Assembly: GCF_024714475.1 (NCBI RefSeq)
Contig: NZ_JAMZMI010000001.1
Span: 186,001-250,000 of the forward strand
DNA: 64,000 nucleotides
Direction: 5' to 3'
Source: Marinoscillum sp. MHG1-6
GTDB taxonomy: Bacteria; Bacteroidota; Bacteroidia; Cytophagales; Cyclobacteriaceae
The translations under genes were made by a program, and so were the position numbers. A model generated the notes under the pieces. The model did not search any database and was not told the origin of the DNA. It saw only the letters and a list, made by a program, of their open reading frames with translations. Of this stretch, positions 44,480-53,276 are shown piece after piece; within the stretch, counting starts at the first letter, position 1; each line of letters starts with the position of its first letter.

Positions 44480-46999
44480 ATGGTGCATCTTCTCATTGGA
44501 AATTTAGGCCACTTGCTTGTCATAGTGGCCTTTGTTACTTCTTTACTTGCTACATTTTCCTTCTGGAAATCCACTAACAATCAGGAATCCACATGGGCCG
44601 GTTTCGCCAAATGGATGTACTACATTCATGTGATGGCGATTTTGGGAGTATGTACCACCTTATTCCTCATTATCAACCAACAATATTTCGAGTATCATTA
44701 TGCCTTTAGCTATACTTCGAAATACCTTCCAATTTACTACCAGATTTCAAGTTTTTGGAATGGTCAGGAAGGCTCCTTCCTGCTTTGGATGTTCTGGAAT
44801 GCCATACTGGGTGTAATCCTGATCCAAACAAACAAGACCTGGAAGGCTCCGATGATGATGTTCTTTTCATTTACACAGGTTTTCCTGGTATCTATGATCA
44901 TGGGCGTTGTGATATTCGGAGGGAAGATCGGAAGCTCTCCATTTATGTTACTAAGAGATGTAGTAAGCGATCCTATCTTCGATATTGATCCCAACTTTAT
45001 CCCCGAAGATGGCCGTGGGCTGAACCCCCTACTTCAGAATTATTGGATGGTAATCCACCCACCGACCCTTTTCCTGGGTTTTGCTACTACAGTTATTCCG
45101 TTTGCCTATTGCCTGGCAGGACTTTATACAGGAAGGTTCAAAGAATGGATACGACCCGCACTACCCTGGGCACAATTCTCAGCAGCCGTACTTGGTTTGG
45201 GAATTTTGATGGGTGCCTATTGGGCTTATGAAACCCTGAACTTTGGAGGGTACTGGAACTGGGACCCTGTGGAAAATGCCATTTATGTACCCTGGCTGGT
45301 GATGGTGGCAGCCATTCATACGATGATCGCCTTTAAGAAGAATGAAACGGCACTCAAGGCATCCATCATTCTGGTAATTACCACCTATGTGTTGATTGTA
45401 TATTCCACCTTCCTGACTAGAAGTGGTATTCTTGGCAATGCTTCGGTCCACTCCTTTACCGACCTGGGTCTTTCCGGTCAGTTGCTGATCTACCTTTTTG
45501 TTTTCATCATCCTTTCAATAGTGGTGGCAGCCAGAATCTGGCCTTCCATCCCTTCAGCAAAAGAGGAGGTGTCCGCTTACTCACGAGAGTTCTGGATTTT
45601 CATTGGAGCCACTGCTTTAAGCCTGATGGCCTTTCAGGTGATCATCCCAACTTCTATCCCTGTGTGGAATGAGATCATTGAATTCTTTGGCGGCAACTCC
45701 AACCTGGCTCCACCCGCTGAGCAGGTAGAATTTTATACCAAATTTCAACTGTACTTTGCTGTCGCCATTGCGCTGCTTTCCGGTACCGGGCAATTCTTCT
45801 GGTGGAAAAAGATGGACAGAGCCGAACTCAAAAAACAGCTCAGCACCCCTGTGATGATCGCGCTGATCTTATCGGCCTTAATCATAGTCATCTTCAAAAT
45901 ACAGGTAGCCGGTTATATCCTATTGCTCACCGCCTCTGTGTATTCAGTCGTAGCCAACACCAAAATTTTCCTCTCTGTTGCCAAATCAAACATCAAACTA
46001 TCAGGGGGGGCCATCACCCACATTGGTGTGGCATTCATGCTGCTGGGAATTCTGTTCTCCTCAGGCTATTCCAAAATCCTGTCTAAGAACAACACCGGTT
46101 TGGTCTGGAGTAAAGAGTTTCCGGATGAGGTGAACCAAAATAATCTGTTGCTCTTCCTGAATGAGCCTCGCCAAATGGCCGATTACTCCCTGACTTACAA
46201 GGGAATTAGAAAACTTAGCAAAGACTACGGCTACGTTGATCTCAATGACATTGAAGGGGCTATTTCTCCTTTGGAAATCATCATCGCCCGTGAGACGAAA
46301 ACGAGCACCGGAGAAATGCTACAGCCAGGAGATACCATTGACATTTTCAACCCCGAAAACAGTTATTTCGAGGTGGAATACCAAAAGCATTCAGGCGCAA
46401 GCTTTACGTTGTTTCCACGACTTCAGATGAATGAGTCCATGGATATGCTGGTTTATTCACCAGATATTAATCGGACAGTAACAGCCGATCTCTATACCCA
46501 TGTCAGAACCTTCCCCGATCCGGAATCAGAAACCAACTGGAGTGAGGTCAAGGAGGTAAAGGCGGAGCCCGGAATGACGTTCTTCATCAATGACTATGTG
46601 GCCAAATTTGTGAGCATGGAGCCCCTCGATGAGGTAGCTGGTGTCGCGATGAAAGATGGTGACCTTGCTATTAAAACCCTAATTGAGATCCAAGGTGAAA
46701 ACAAGACCTACCAGGCCGAGCCCATCTACATCATCAAAGACAAAATGGCGGGCAGAATTCCATATGTCGTAAATGATCTCGCTTCCAAAATCACGGTGCA
46801 AAGTATCTTACCTGAGGAGAACAGCTTTGTTTTTGGGGTGAGCACTACACAGAAGGACTGGATCATCATAGAGGCGGTTGAAAAACCGTGGATCAATATC
46901 CTATGGCTGGGTACTTTACTATTGGTGATTGGATTTGGTGTGGCCACGAATCGTCGCTACACCGAGTTTGTAAAAATGCGTGATAAGGGAATGGAATGA
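44480..46999 (+). CDS. ccmF: Heme lyase CcmF
   Basis: CcmF (839 residues) is the large membrane protein that joins heme from CcmE to apocytochrome c. It has more than a dozen hydrophobic segments. The WWD-type periplasmic heme motif is GGYWNWDPVENAIYVPWL near 254, and histidines lie in MVIHPPTLFLGF near 191 and in NASVHSFTDLG near 316. A long C-terminal periplasmic domain (about 560-800) precedes a last helix. It starts 3 bases after ccmE, and its stop overlaps the next gene by 4 bases. The family's usual length is 630-650, so this belongs to the longer Bacteroidota form. Confidence 0.94.
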   Translation: MVHLLIGNLGHLLVIVAFVTSLLATFSFWKSTNNQESTWAGFAKWMYYIHVMAILGVCTTLFLIINQQYFEYHYAFSYTSKYLPIYYQISSFWNGQEGSFLLWMFWNAILGVILIQTNKTWKAPMMMFFSFTQVFLVSMIMGVVIFGGKIGSSPFMLLRDVVSDPIFDIDPNFIPEDGRGLNPLLQNYWMVIHPPTLFLGFATTVIPFAYCLAGLYTGRFKEWIRPALPWAQFSAAVLGLGILMGAYWAYETLNFGGYWNWDPVENAIYVPWLVMVAAIHTMIAFKKNETALKASIILVITTYVLIVYSTFLTRSGILGNASVHSFTDLGLSGQLLIYLFVFIILSIVVAARIWPSIPSAKEEVSAYSREFWIFIGATALSLMAFQVIIPTSIPVWNEIIEFFGGNSNLAPPAEQVEFYTKFQLYFAVAIALLSGTGQFFWWKKMDRAELKKQLSTPVMIALILSALIIVIFKIQVAGYILLLTASVYSVVANTKIFLSVAKSNIKLSGGAITHIGVAFMLLGILFSSGYSKILSKNNTGLVWSKEFPDEVNQNNLLLFLNEPRQMADYSLTYKGIRKLSKDYGYVDLNDIEGAISPLEIIIARETKTSTGEMLQPGDTIDIFNPENSYFEVEYQKHSGASFTLFPRLQMNESMDMLVYSPDINRTVTADLYTHVRTFPDPESETNWSEVKEVKAEPGMTFFINDYVAKFVSMEPLDEVAGVAMKDGDLAIKTLIEIQGENKTYQAEPIYIIKDKMAGRIPYVVNDLASKITVQSILPEENSFVFGVSTTQKDWIIIEAVEKPWINILWLGTLLLVIGFGVATNRRYTEFVKMRDKGME

Positions 47000-47781
47000 A
47001 TCCGTCAATAGGCATCATCGGCGCTGGAAATTTAGCTTTTCATCTCGCAAAAGCCTTTCACAAGTCTGGATGCCCACCAATATTTTTGGCTGCAAGAAAC
47101 ACGGAAAAATTATCTGACTTTATTCCCTTTTTAAGTAAGCAGACAATCATCTCTCCGCTGGAGGCGCCATCTCCCAAAAATTTGGATTTAGTTATTCTGG
47201 CTGTGTCTGATGATGCCATTGCTTCTGTATCGGGAGCGCTTCAATTTTCTGAACGGACACTGGTCGTGCATACCTCAGGTTCAAAACCGATGGAGCTGTT
47301 AAAGGAATCGGGGATCAAAGACCATGGGGTTCTTTACCCGCTTCAGAGTTTTTCCAAATCCAAAACGTTAGATTATTCCGAAGTACAATTTTTCATTGAA
47401 ACAAATTCAGAACCAAGCCTTCAACGGTTGCAAACTATCGTCTCCCGGATATCCCGAAAAGTGAACCCACTTTCGAGCGAGAAGCGATTAAGACTTCATC
47501 TCGCTGCAGTCATAGCCAACAACTTTACCAATTTGCTTTATGCGATCTCTGAGGAGCAACTTAAGCTAGCTGGTTTGGACCTATTCGTTCTGGAGCACCT
47601 GATTAGGGAAACCACGGAAAAAGCACTTGAACTTAGTCCGAAAGCCGCTCAGACCGGACCGGCGATCCGAGGGGATCAGGAAATTATTCAATCACATCTT
47701 AAAATGCTGGAAGATCAGCCAAAAATTCAGCAGATGTACGATCTCTTGAGTAACTTAATCGCTCAAAAGCTCAAGCATTGA
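46996..47781 (+). CDS. Rossmann-fold DUF2520 protein
   Basis: This 261-residue protein has an N-terminal NAD(P)-binding fold, starting IGIIGAGNLAFHLAKAFHKSG. A C-terminal helical DUF2520 domain follows, with HLAAVIANNFTNLLYAISEEQL near 171 and GPAIRGDQEIIQSHLKML near 222. Related proteins resemble pyrroline-5-carboxylate reductases or ketopantoate reductases, but no activity is settled. It overlaps ccmF and the prenyltransferase gene by 4 bases each, so the three may be translated together. A link to heme or to isoprenoid lipids is not shown. I would annotate it only by domain. Confidence 0.85.
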   Translation: MNPSIGIIGAGNLAFHLAKAFHKSGCPPIFLAARNTEKLSDFIPFLSKQTIISPLEAPSPKNLDLVILAVSDDAIASVSGALQFSERTLVVHTSGSKPMELLKESGIKDHGVLYPLQSFSKSKTLDYSEVQFFIETNSEPSLQRLQTIVSRISRKVNPLSSEKRLRLHLAAVIANNFTNLLYAISEEQLKLAGLDLFVLEHLIRETTEKALELSPKAAQTGPAIRGDQEIIQSHLKMLEDQPKIQQMYDLLSNLIAQKLKH

Positions 47782-48641
47782 ATCGTCTACTCAAATACGA
47801 TTTCGTTGGATTTTTATTAGCTAGTCGCCTACCCAATCTCTTCATTATTGGGAGTACGCAGTATCTAACAGCTCTTCTTTTGGTTTCAGATTTTACGGAC
47901 AAGCCAGGGATCATTTATTCCCTATCCTTTTTTCTCATGGTGACGAGTACGTTAGCCATCGCTGCAGGCGGTTACATTATAAACGACTACTATGACCAGA
48001 AAATTGACATGATCAACCGCCCAAAGGAGGTGGTCGTAGGCACCCGGCTTCGACGACGACTGGCCATGGCGGCACATTTGGCACTCACCTTAGGTGGTAT
48101 TGTGCTGGGATTTTACCTCAAAATGTCGCTCGGGATAGTACACCTACTTTCGGGTTTCTTATTATGGTATTATTCCAACTCCCTGAGAAGGATCCCAGTT
48201 GTCGGCAACCTGGTCATCGCAGCGCTGTCGGGGCTTTCACTGCTCGTAGTTCTGATCTACCTGGACCGAAATGACCCTCTGGTTTTCGCTTACTCCATTT
48301 TTGCAGCCACCATCATCCTTATTAGAGAGGTAATCAAAGACATGGAAGACGTAAAGGGAGATGCTACTTTTGGCGCTCAATCCATTCCCCTCGTCTGGGG
48401 TATCCGCGGCGCTAAAGTTTTTATTTATATCGTAATAGCCGGAGGATCATTTGCCCTCATCTCCTTTCTGATCCTGGTAAACAGCTGGCCAGTGCGCTAC
48501 TACTTTCTTGCATTATTTCCCATTTTCGTATGGTTCAGCTTCCGATTATTCAAAGCTGATAAACAAAGGGACTATAGCCGACTGATTGATTTCACAAATC
48601 TCATCATCTTTACGGGCCTAATCAGTATGCTCATCATTTAA
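47778..48641 (+). CDS. UbiA-family prenyltransferase
   Basis: This membrane prenyltransferase of 287 residues is in the UbiA superfamily. The first aspartate motif is NDYYDQKIDMINRP near 75, and the second is KDMEDVKGD near 193, as needed to bind prenyl diphosphate through magnesium. Bacteroidota versions are often named geranylgeranylglycerol-phosphate geranylgeranyltransferase after archaeal enzymes, but menaquinone-type (MenA/UbiA) roles are also possible. The start is TTG at 47778, making a TTGA overlap with the preceding stop; no ATG lies near. The substrate is not readable from the sequence. Confidence 0.86.
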   Translation: MNRLLKYDFVGFLLASRLPNLFIIGSTQYLTALLLVSDFTDKPGIIYSLSFFLMVTSTLAIAAGGYIINDYYDQKIDMINRPKEVVVGTRLRRRLAMAAHLALTLGGIVLGFYLKMSLGIVHLLSGFLLWYYSNSLRRIPVVGNLVIAALSGLSLLVVLIYLDRNDPLVFAYSIFAATIILIREVIKDMEDVKGDATFGAQSIPLVWGIRGAKVFIYIVIAGGSFALISFLILVNSWPVRYYFLALFPIFVWFSFRLFKADKQRDYSRLIDFTNLIIFTGLISMLII

Positions 48642-48648
48642 CTATCTA

Positions 48649-49221
48649 ATGGATATCAACATAGCCATCTTTGCCTCAGGAAGCGGGTCGAATGCCGAAA
48701 GGATCATCAAGGAATTTGAGGGGACCCTGCTGAAGCCATGCGTGGTGTTTTGCAATAAGCCTAATGCCTTTGTTCTGGAAAGAAGCAAGAAACTTGGGGT
48801 ACCCGCTGTTGTTTTCAATCGAGAGGAGTTCAGTTCAGAAAATTTCTTAGATAAGCTCTCGGCCTTCAAGATCGATTTCATTGTCCTGGCAGGCTTTCTA
48901 TGGAAAGTTCCTGAGTATCTGATTAAAGCCTATCCGAATAAAATCATAAATATCCACCCCGCATTATTACCCAAATATGGCGGAAAAGGAATGTATGGTA
49001 GCCATGTTCATGAGGCCGTCGTCGCAAATGGAGAACAAGAAACAGGCATCACCATCCACCTTGTAAATGAAAACTACGACGAGGGGCGACATATTTTTCA
49101 GGCCAAATGCCCGGTAACCCCAAATGATACCCCGGAAACCGTGGCTTCAAAAATTCATGAGCTGGAATACGAACATTTTCCGGCAGTTATAGCACAATAC
49201 ATCTCCGATTACAAGGTTTAA
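48649..49221 (+). CDS. purN: Phosphoribosylglycinamide formyltransferase
   Basis: PurN (190 residues) uses 10-formyl-tetrahydrofolate to formylate GAR in the third step of purine synthesis. The start INIAIFASGSGSNAERIIKE carries the phosphate-binding GSGSN loop. IINIHPALLPKYGGKGMYG near 99 supplies the catalytic Asn-His pair, and the partner Asp is in NYDEGRHIFQAKCPV near 142. It lies 7 bases after the prenyltransferase gene and 104 bases before purH, another purine gene. Family and function are secure. Confidence 0.95.
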   Translation: MDINIAIFASGSGSNAERIIKEFEGTLLKPCVVFCNKPNAFVLERSKKLGVPAVVFNREEFSSENFLDKLSAFKIDFIVLAGFLWKVPEYLIKAYPNKIINIHPALLPKYGGKGMYGSHVHEAVVANGEQETGITIHLVNENYDEGRHIFQAKCPVTPNDTPETVASKIHELEYEHFPAVIAQYISDYKV

Positions 49222-49236
49222 AAGCAGATAAGTTTT

Positions 49237-49244
49237 TAGTTTTG
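49237..49244 (+). promoter_or_regulatory. Candidate -7 promoter box for purH
   Basis: TAGTTTTG followed by CGGC is an exact TAnnTTTG match. A TTTA at 49217-49220 may be a weak -33 element with a 16-base spacer. The ATG of purH lies about 80 bases downstream at 49326, so here the leader is longer than in most of the window. Confidence 0.4.
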
Positions 49245-49325
49245 CGGCTTGTTTGATTGGGGTCGGGCAAACTCACAGAACTTATTGACTATCAACCATT
49301 CCGGCCTCACCTTTTTGTAACAACC

Positions 49326-50852
49326 ATGAGTGAAGTAAAAATTAAATCGGCCCTAATCTCAGTATTCTACAAAGACGGTCTTGACCCTATCGTTGAAAAA
49401 CTCAACGACCTTGGAGTGAAGATTTATTCTACCGGAGGTACTCAGAAATTCATTGAAGATAAAGGCATAGATGTAACACCTGTTGAAAATGTGACAGACT
49501 ATCCTTCCATCTTTGGAGGTCGCGTTAAAACACTTCACCCAAAAATATTTGGTGGTATCCTACACAGAAGAGGTCACGAAGGTGATGAAAAAGAGAAGGC
49601 TGAGTTTGAGGTTCCTTCCATTGACCTGGTGATTGTGGACCTTTACCCATTTGAAGAGACGGTAGCCAGCGGGGCCAGTGAAGAAGACATCATTGAAAAA
49701 ATTGACATTGGAGGTATCGCACTGATTAGAGGAGCAGCCAAGAACTTCAAGGATGTAGTGATTGTAAGCTCAAGAGACTACTATGCTGACCTGCTCAACT
49801 TACTGGAAACCAAAAATGGAGAAACCAGTCTTGCAGATAGAAAACTGTTTGCAACCCGAGCGTTTGATACTTCATCTCATTACGACTCAGCCATCTTCAA
49901 CTACCTGAATGGCGAGAATGAAGTCCCTTCTTTCAAGCTAAGTGCCGGAAAAGGAAAGGTTTTGAGATATGGAGAAAATCCGCATCAAAAGGGAGTTTTC
50001 TACCAGGAGTCAGCGCCTTACTTTGATCAGATCCACGGAAAAGAAATCTCTTATAACAACCTGGTAGATATTGAAGCTGCCATTCAATTGATCGCTGAAT
50101 TCCAGGGAGAGACGGCATTTGCCATCCTGAAGCACAATAACGCATGCGGTATTGCGACCGGTAGTGATGTAAAAGAAGCTTACCAAAGGGCTTTCGCGGC
50201 TGACACTGTCTCTGCCTTTGGCGGGGTGCTTATCACCAACAAAGAGGTAGACAAAGCTGCGGCAGAAGAAATGAACAGCCTGTTCTTTGAAATATTGGTT
50301 GCTCCCGGATTTACTGCGGACGCCCTTGAAATACTTCAAGGCAAGAAAAACCGCATCTTACTTGTTCAGAAAAAATCATGGGACCGTGCTTTGATCCACA
50401 AAAGCATGTTGAACGGTACGCTTGTTCAGGATTTTGACTCAGTAACCGACAGCAAAGAGGGACTGAAGGTTGTCACCAATACGGCACCTACAGATAGTGA
50501 AATTGAAAATCTTCTTTTTGCTTCCAAAGTTTGTAAGCATTCCAAGTCGAACACCATTATCCTTGCTAAGGATGGTCAGATGTTCGCCAGCGGTGTAGGA
50601 CAAACATCAAGGGTGGATGCTTTGGAACAAGCTATCGAAAAAGCAAAGAAATTTGGCTTTGACCTGAATGGAGCTGCCATGGCATCAGATGCTTTCTTCC
50701 CATTCCCGGATTGTGTAGAAATCGCTGATAAGGCAGGAATCAAGTCTGTCATTCAACCAGGGGGTTCGGTAAAAGACCAGCTTTCTATTGACTATTGCAA
50801 TGAACATGGCATTTCAATGGTGTTCACAGGCACACGACATTTCAAACACTAG
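49326..50852 (+). CDS. purH: Bifunctional AICAR transformylase/IMP cyclohydrolase
   Basis: PurH (508 residues from ATG 49326) does the last two steps of IMP synthesis. The N-terminal cyclohydrolase (MGS-like) domain has IKSALISVFYKDGLDPIV, YSTGGTQKFIEDKG, and VKTLHPKIFGGILHRRG. The C-terminal transformylase domain has LRYGENPHQKG near 219, LKHNNACGIATG near 268, and QTSRVDALEQAI near 424. A longer frame begins at a TTG (49257) without support and would exceed the family's usual 508-530 residues only slightly. I chose the ATG, which aligns with known N-termini. Identification is certain. Confidence 0.96.
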   Translation: MSEVKIKSALISVFYKDGLDPIVEKLNDLGVKIYSTGGTQKFIEDKGIDVTPVENVTDYPSIFGGRVKTLHPKIFGGILHRRGHEGDEKEKAEFEVPSIDLVIVDLYPFEETVASGASEEDIIEKIDIGGIALIRGAAKNFKDVVIVSSRDYYADLLNLLETKNGETSLADRKLFATRAFDTSSHYDSAIFNYLNGENEVPSFKLSAGKGKVLRYGENPHQKGVFYQESAPYFDQIHGKEISYNNLVDIEAAIQLIAEFQGETAFAILKHNNACGIATGSDVKEAYQRAFAADTVSAFGGVLITNKEVDKAAAEEMNSLFFEILVAPGFTADALEILQGKKNRILLVQKKSWDRALIHKSMLNGTLVQDFDSVTDSKEGLKVVTNTAPTDSEIENLLFASKVCKHSKSNTIILAKDGQMFASGVGQTSRVDALEQAIEKAKKFGFDLNGAAMASDAFFPFPDCVEIADKAGIKSVIQPGGSVKDQLSIDYCNEHGISMVFTGTRHFKH

Positions 50853-50858
50853 TAAACA

Positions 50859-50888
50859 TTTGCAATTACCACTATATTCGTAACTTTC
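50859..50888 (+). promoter_or_regulatory. Promoter of the mreB operon
   Basis: TTTG at 50859-50862 is followed after 18 bases by TAACTTTC at 50881-50888, one mismatch from TAnnTTTG. This is the best two-part Bacteroidota promoter in the window. The mreB ATG is at 50916, leaving a leader of about 20 bases. Confidence 0.6.
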
Positions 50889-50915
50889 CGCACCTAAAAA
50901 ACTAGCGCGCAACAC

Positions 50916-51944
50916 ATGGGGTTTTTCGATTTCTTTAACAGTGACATAGCCATTGATTTGGGTACAGCTAATACCCTTATCATCAGCAAGGACAAAATCG
51001 TGGTAGACGAACCATCGATTATTGCCATAGATAAAAACAATAACAAGGTCTTGGCTATCGGAAGGGAAGCCATGCAGATGCATGAAAAAACCCACGAGAA
51101 TATCAAAACTATTCGTCCCCTGAAAGATGGTGTGATCGCTGACTTCCATGCTGCGGAACACATGATCCGTGGTATGATCAAAATGATCGAGTCTGCGAAT
51201 AACAAGTTCTTTCCTTCTTCTCACCGCATGGTGATTTGTATCCCGTCCGGTATTACTGAAGTAGAAAAAAGAGCCGTAAGGGATAGTGCGGAGCATGCGG
51301 GCGCGAAGGAAGTTTATATGATCCATGAGCCCATTGCAGCGGCGATAGGTATTGGCATCAAGATTGAGCAGCCGATTGGTTCCATGGTGGTAGATATCGG
51401 GGGTGGTACTACTGAAATTGCGGTAATCGCCTTGAGTGGTATTGTGTGTGATCAGTCAATCCGTGTAGCAGGTGATTCTTTCAACAAGGACATCCTGGAT
51501 TACATGAGAAGACAACACAACCTTCTGATAGGTGAAAGAACGGCTGAAAGAGTTAAAATAGAGGTAGGCTCAGCGCTGACAGAGTTGGATGACGGACCGG
51601 AGGATTTTGAGATCAGAGGTCGTGATTTAATGACAGGGATACCGAAGGTGATCAAGATTTCATACAGTGAAATTGCCTTCGCTATCGATAAGTCGGTTTC
51701 TAAAATAGAGGAAGCAGTGCTCAAAGCCCTGGAAATTTCTCCTCCCGAGCTTTCTGCTGATATCTATGATAATGGTATTTACCTGACCGGTGGTGGTGCT
51801 TTATTAAGAGGACTGGATAAGAGGTTGGCTATGAAAACCAAATTACCAATCCATATTGCAGAGGATCCATTGAGAGCAGTGGTTCGTGGAACTGGCTCAG
51901 CGCTTAAAAATCTGAATGCTTACAAGCCGGTTTTAATGACATAA
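50916..51944 (+). CDS. mreB: Rod shape-determining protein MreB
   Basis: MreB (342 residues) is the bacterial actin homologue that guides lateral wall synthesis. It shows the phosphate-1 loop IDLGTANTLI near 14. PSIIAIDKNNNKVLAIGREA and IRPLKDGVIADFHAAEHM are classic MreB segments, and phosphate-2 is VVDIGGGTTEIAVI near 158. The adenosine motif is YLTGGGALLRGLD near 288. It is the first gene of a plus-strand wall operon with mreC, mreD, PBP2 and rodA, each starting within 7 bases of the previous stop. Cell shape in this lineage is often rod or filament, which fits. Confidence 0.97.
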   Translation: MGFFDFFNSDIAIDLGTANTLIISKDKIVVDEPSIIAIDKNNNKVLAIGREAMQMHEKTHENIKTIRPLKDGVIADFHAAEHMIRGMIKMIESANNKFFPSSHRMVICIPSGITEVEKRAVRDSAEHAGAKEVYMIHEPIAAAIGIGIKIEQPIGSMVVDIGGGTTEIAVIALSGIVCDQSIRVAGDSFNKDILDYMRRQHNLLIGERTAERVKIEVGSALTELDDGPEDFEIRGRDLMTGIPKVIKISYSEIAFAIDKSVSKIEEAVLKALEISPPELSADIYDNGIYLTGGGALLRGLDKRLAMKTKLPIHIAEDPLRAVVRGTGSALKNLNAYKPVLMT

Positions 51945-51951
51945 GGCTTAG

Positions 51952-52770
51952 ATGCGAAACCTTCTCAACTTCCTATATCGGTTTAGAACCTTTGGGTTTT
52001 TTCTTTTACTGGAAGCGGTTTGTGCATGGCTGATCATATCATATAATCAGCGGGTCAATGCTTCTTTTTTAAACTCAAGTAATTTTTTAGCGGCCAACAT
52101 CAACTTGGCGGCAAGCAATACTTCAGATTACTTAAGCCTTTCAAGAGTTAATGAACAGCTCCTGAAAGAAAACACTTTCCTAAGAAATGAATTAGCCCGG
52201 ATAGTCCTTGACTCGACGCATGTTCAAAAGGACTCCATTCAACAGTTTGAATACATTCAGACCAAAGTCATCAGTAACACCTTCCAGCGGTCTCAAAATT
52301 ACTTCACGCTTAATGCGGGATCCGGGAGTGGATTAGAACCGGGAATGGGCATCATATCCTCTTCCGGAGTTGTGGGAAGGATCAAGTCCGTATCACAAAA
52401 TTTCGCAACCGGCATCTCCCTTTTGCACCGAAATCTGATGATCTCAAGTAGCATAAAAAGATCAAATACTTTATGCACCGTGCAATGGGATGGAGCTTCA
52501 CCTTACGAGGCAGAGCTGAAGTTTATTCCGCGTCACATACCATTGATCGAAGGGGATAGCATTGTCACCTCAGGATACAATGCCGTTTTCCCTTCAGGGA
52601 TTTTTATTGGAACCATTTCCTCCTTTGAGCTGGACCAAAAAGATGCCTTTTACCAGGCTAAGGTAAAATTGGGTGTCGACTTCACTTCTTTGGACTATGC
52701 CTATGTCATCAAAAACAACCTGGCCGTGGAGCAGGACAGTTTGGAAACACAAACCCTGATGAACGAATGA
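51952..52770 (+). CDS. mreC: Rod shape-determining protein MreC
   Basis: MreC (272 residues) has an N-terminal membrane helix (about 10-30), a coiled-coil region near 55-85, and a periplasmic beta domain with NYFTLNAGSGSGLEPGMGI near 118 and GVVGRIKSVSQNFATGISLL near 140. It scaffolds MreB, PBP2 and RodA. The family's typical length of 270-300 is met. It starts 7 bases after mreB and overlaps mreD by 4 bases (ATGA). Identification is secure by motif and context. Confidence 0.93.
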   Translation: MRNLLNFLYRFRTFGFFLLLEAVCAWLIISYNQRVNASFLNSSNFLAANINLAASNTSDYLSLSRVNEQLLKENTFLRNELARIVLDSTHVQKDSIQQFEYIQTKVISNTFQRSQNYFTLNAGSGSGLEPGMGIISSSGVVGRIKSVSQNFATGISLLHRNLMISSSIKRSNTLCTVQWDGASPYEAELKFIPRHIPLIEGDSIVTSGYNAVFPSGIFIGTISSFELDQKDAFYQAKVKLGVDFTSLDYAYVIKNNLAVEQDSLETQTLMNE

Positions 52771-53276
52771 TCAGAATAAACTACATAAGGCAAGTCATTC
52801 ATCTGTTCGTTTTTCTGATCTTACAGATTCCCCTGATCAATAAGTTTATTCTATTTGATAAGGCCTTTGGTTTTTTCTATTTGGGATTCATTCTTTTCTT
52901 GCCGGTAGGGTTAAACCGAAACCTCACGATGATTATCGGGTTTTTATCCGGCCTGGTAATCGACGTTTTTAGTAATACCCCGGGAATCCACGCTGCTGCT
53001 ACGGTTCTTATCACCTTTGTGAAAGATTACTGGTATTCTTTTGCAATCGGTGAGGATGAGGAGCCTAACCTGAGTTGGAATGATCTCAAAGGCTGGGGCA
53101 GCGTCAAGTTCTTATTACCATTGATCACCCTGCATCACACCATTATTTTCGTTCTTGAGAACAATGGATTCACAGAATTTGTCATCTTAATGAACAAAAT
53201 CCTGTTGAGTAGCGCTTATACTTTTATAACCGTGTTTTCATTGAGCTTGCTTTTAGCTCCAACAGAAAGAAAGTAA
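52767..53276 (+). CDS. mreD: Rod shape-determining protein MreD
   Basis: MreD (169 residues) is a small polytopic protein with about five or six hydrophobic segments, including FFYLGFILFLPVGLNRN and IIGFLSGLVIDVFSNTPGIH. The Asp-containing LVIDVF segment and TPGIHAAATV loop are usual for the family. Sequence conservation is low in general, and the position between mreC and PBP2 makes the call firm. It overlaps mreC by 4 bases and PBP2 by 1. Confidence 0.88.
   Translation: MIRINYIRQVIHLFVFLILQIPLINKFILFDKAFGFFYLGFILFLPVGLNRNLTMIIGFLSGLVIDVFSNTPGIHAAATVLITFVKDYWYSFAIGEDEEPNLSWNDLKGWGSVKFLLPLITLHHTIIFVLENNGFTEFVILMNKILLSSAYTFITVFSLSLLLAPTERK

Noticed and set aside
50814-51326. A 170-codon open frame on the minus strand
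   Set aside because: It is antisense to mreB and has a His-rich low-complexity product with no recognisable domain.
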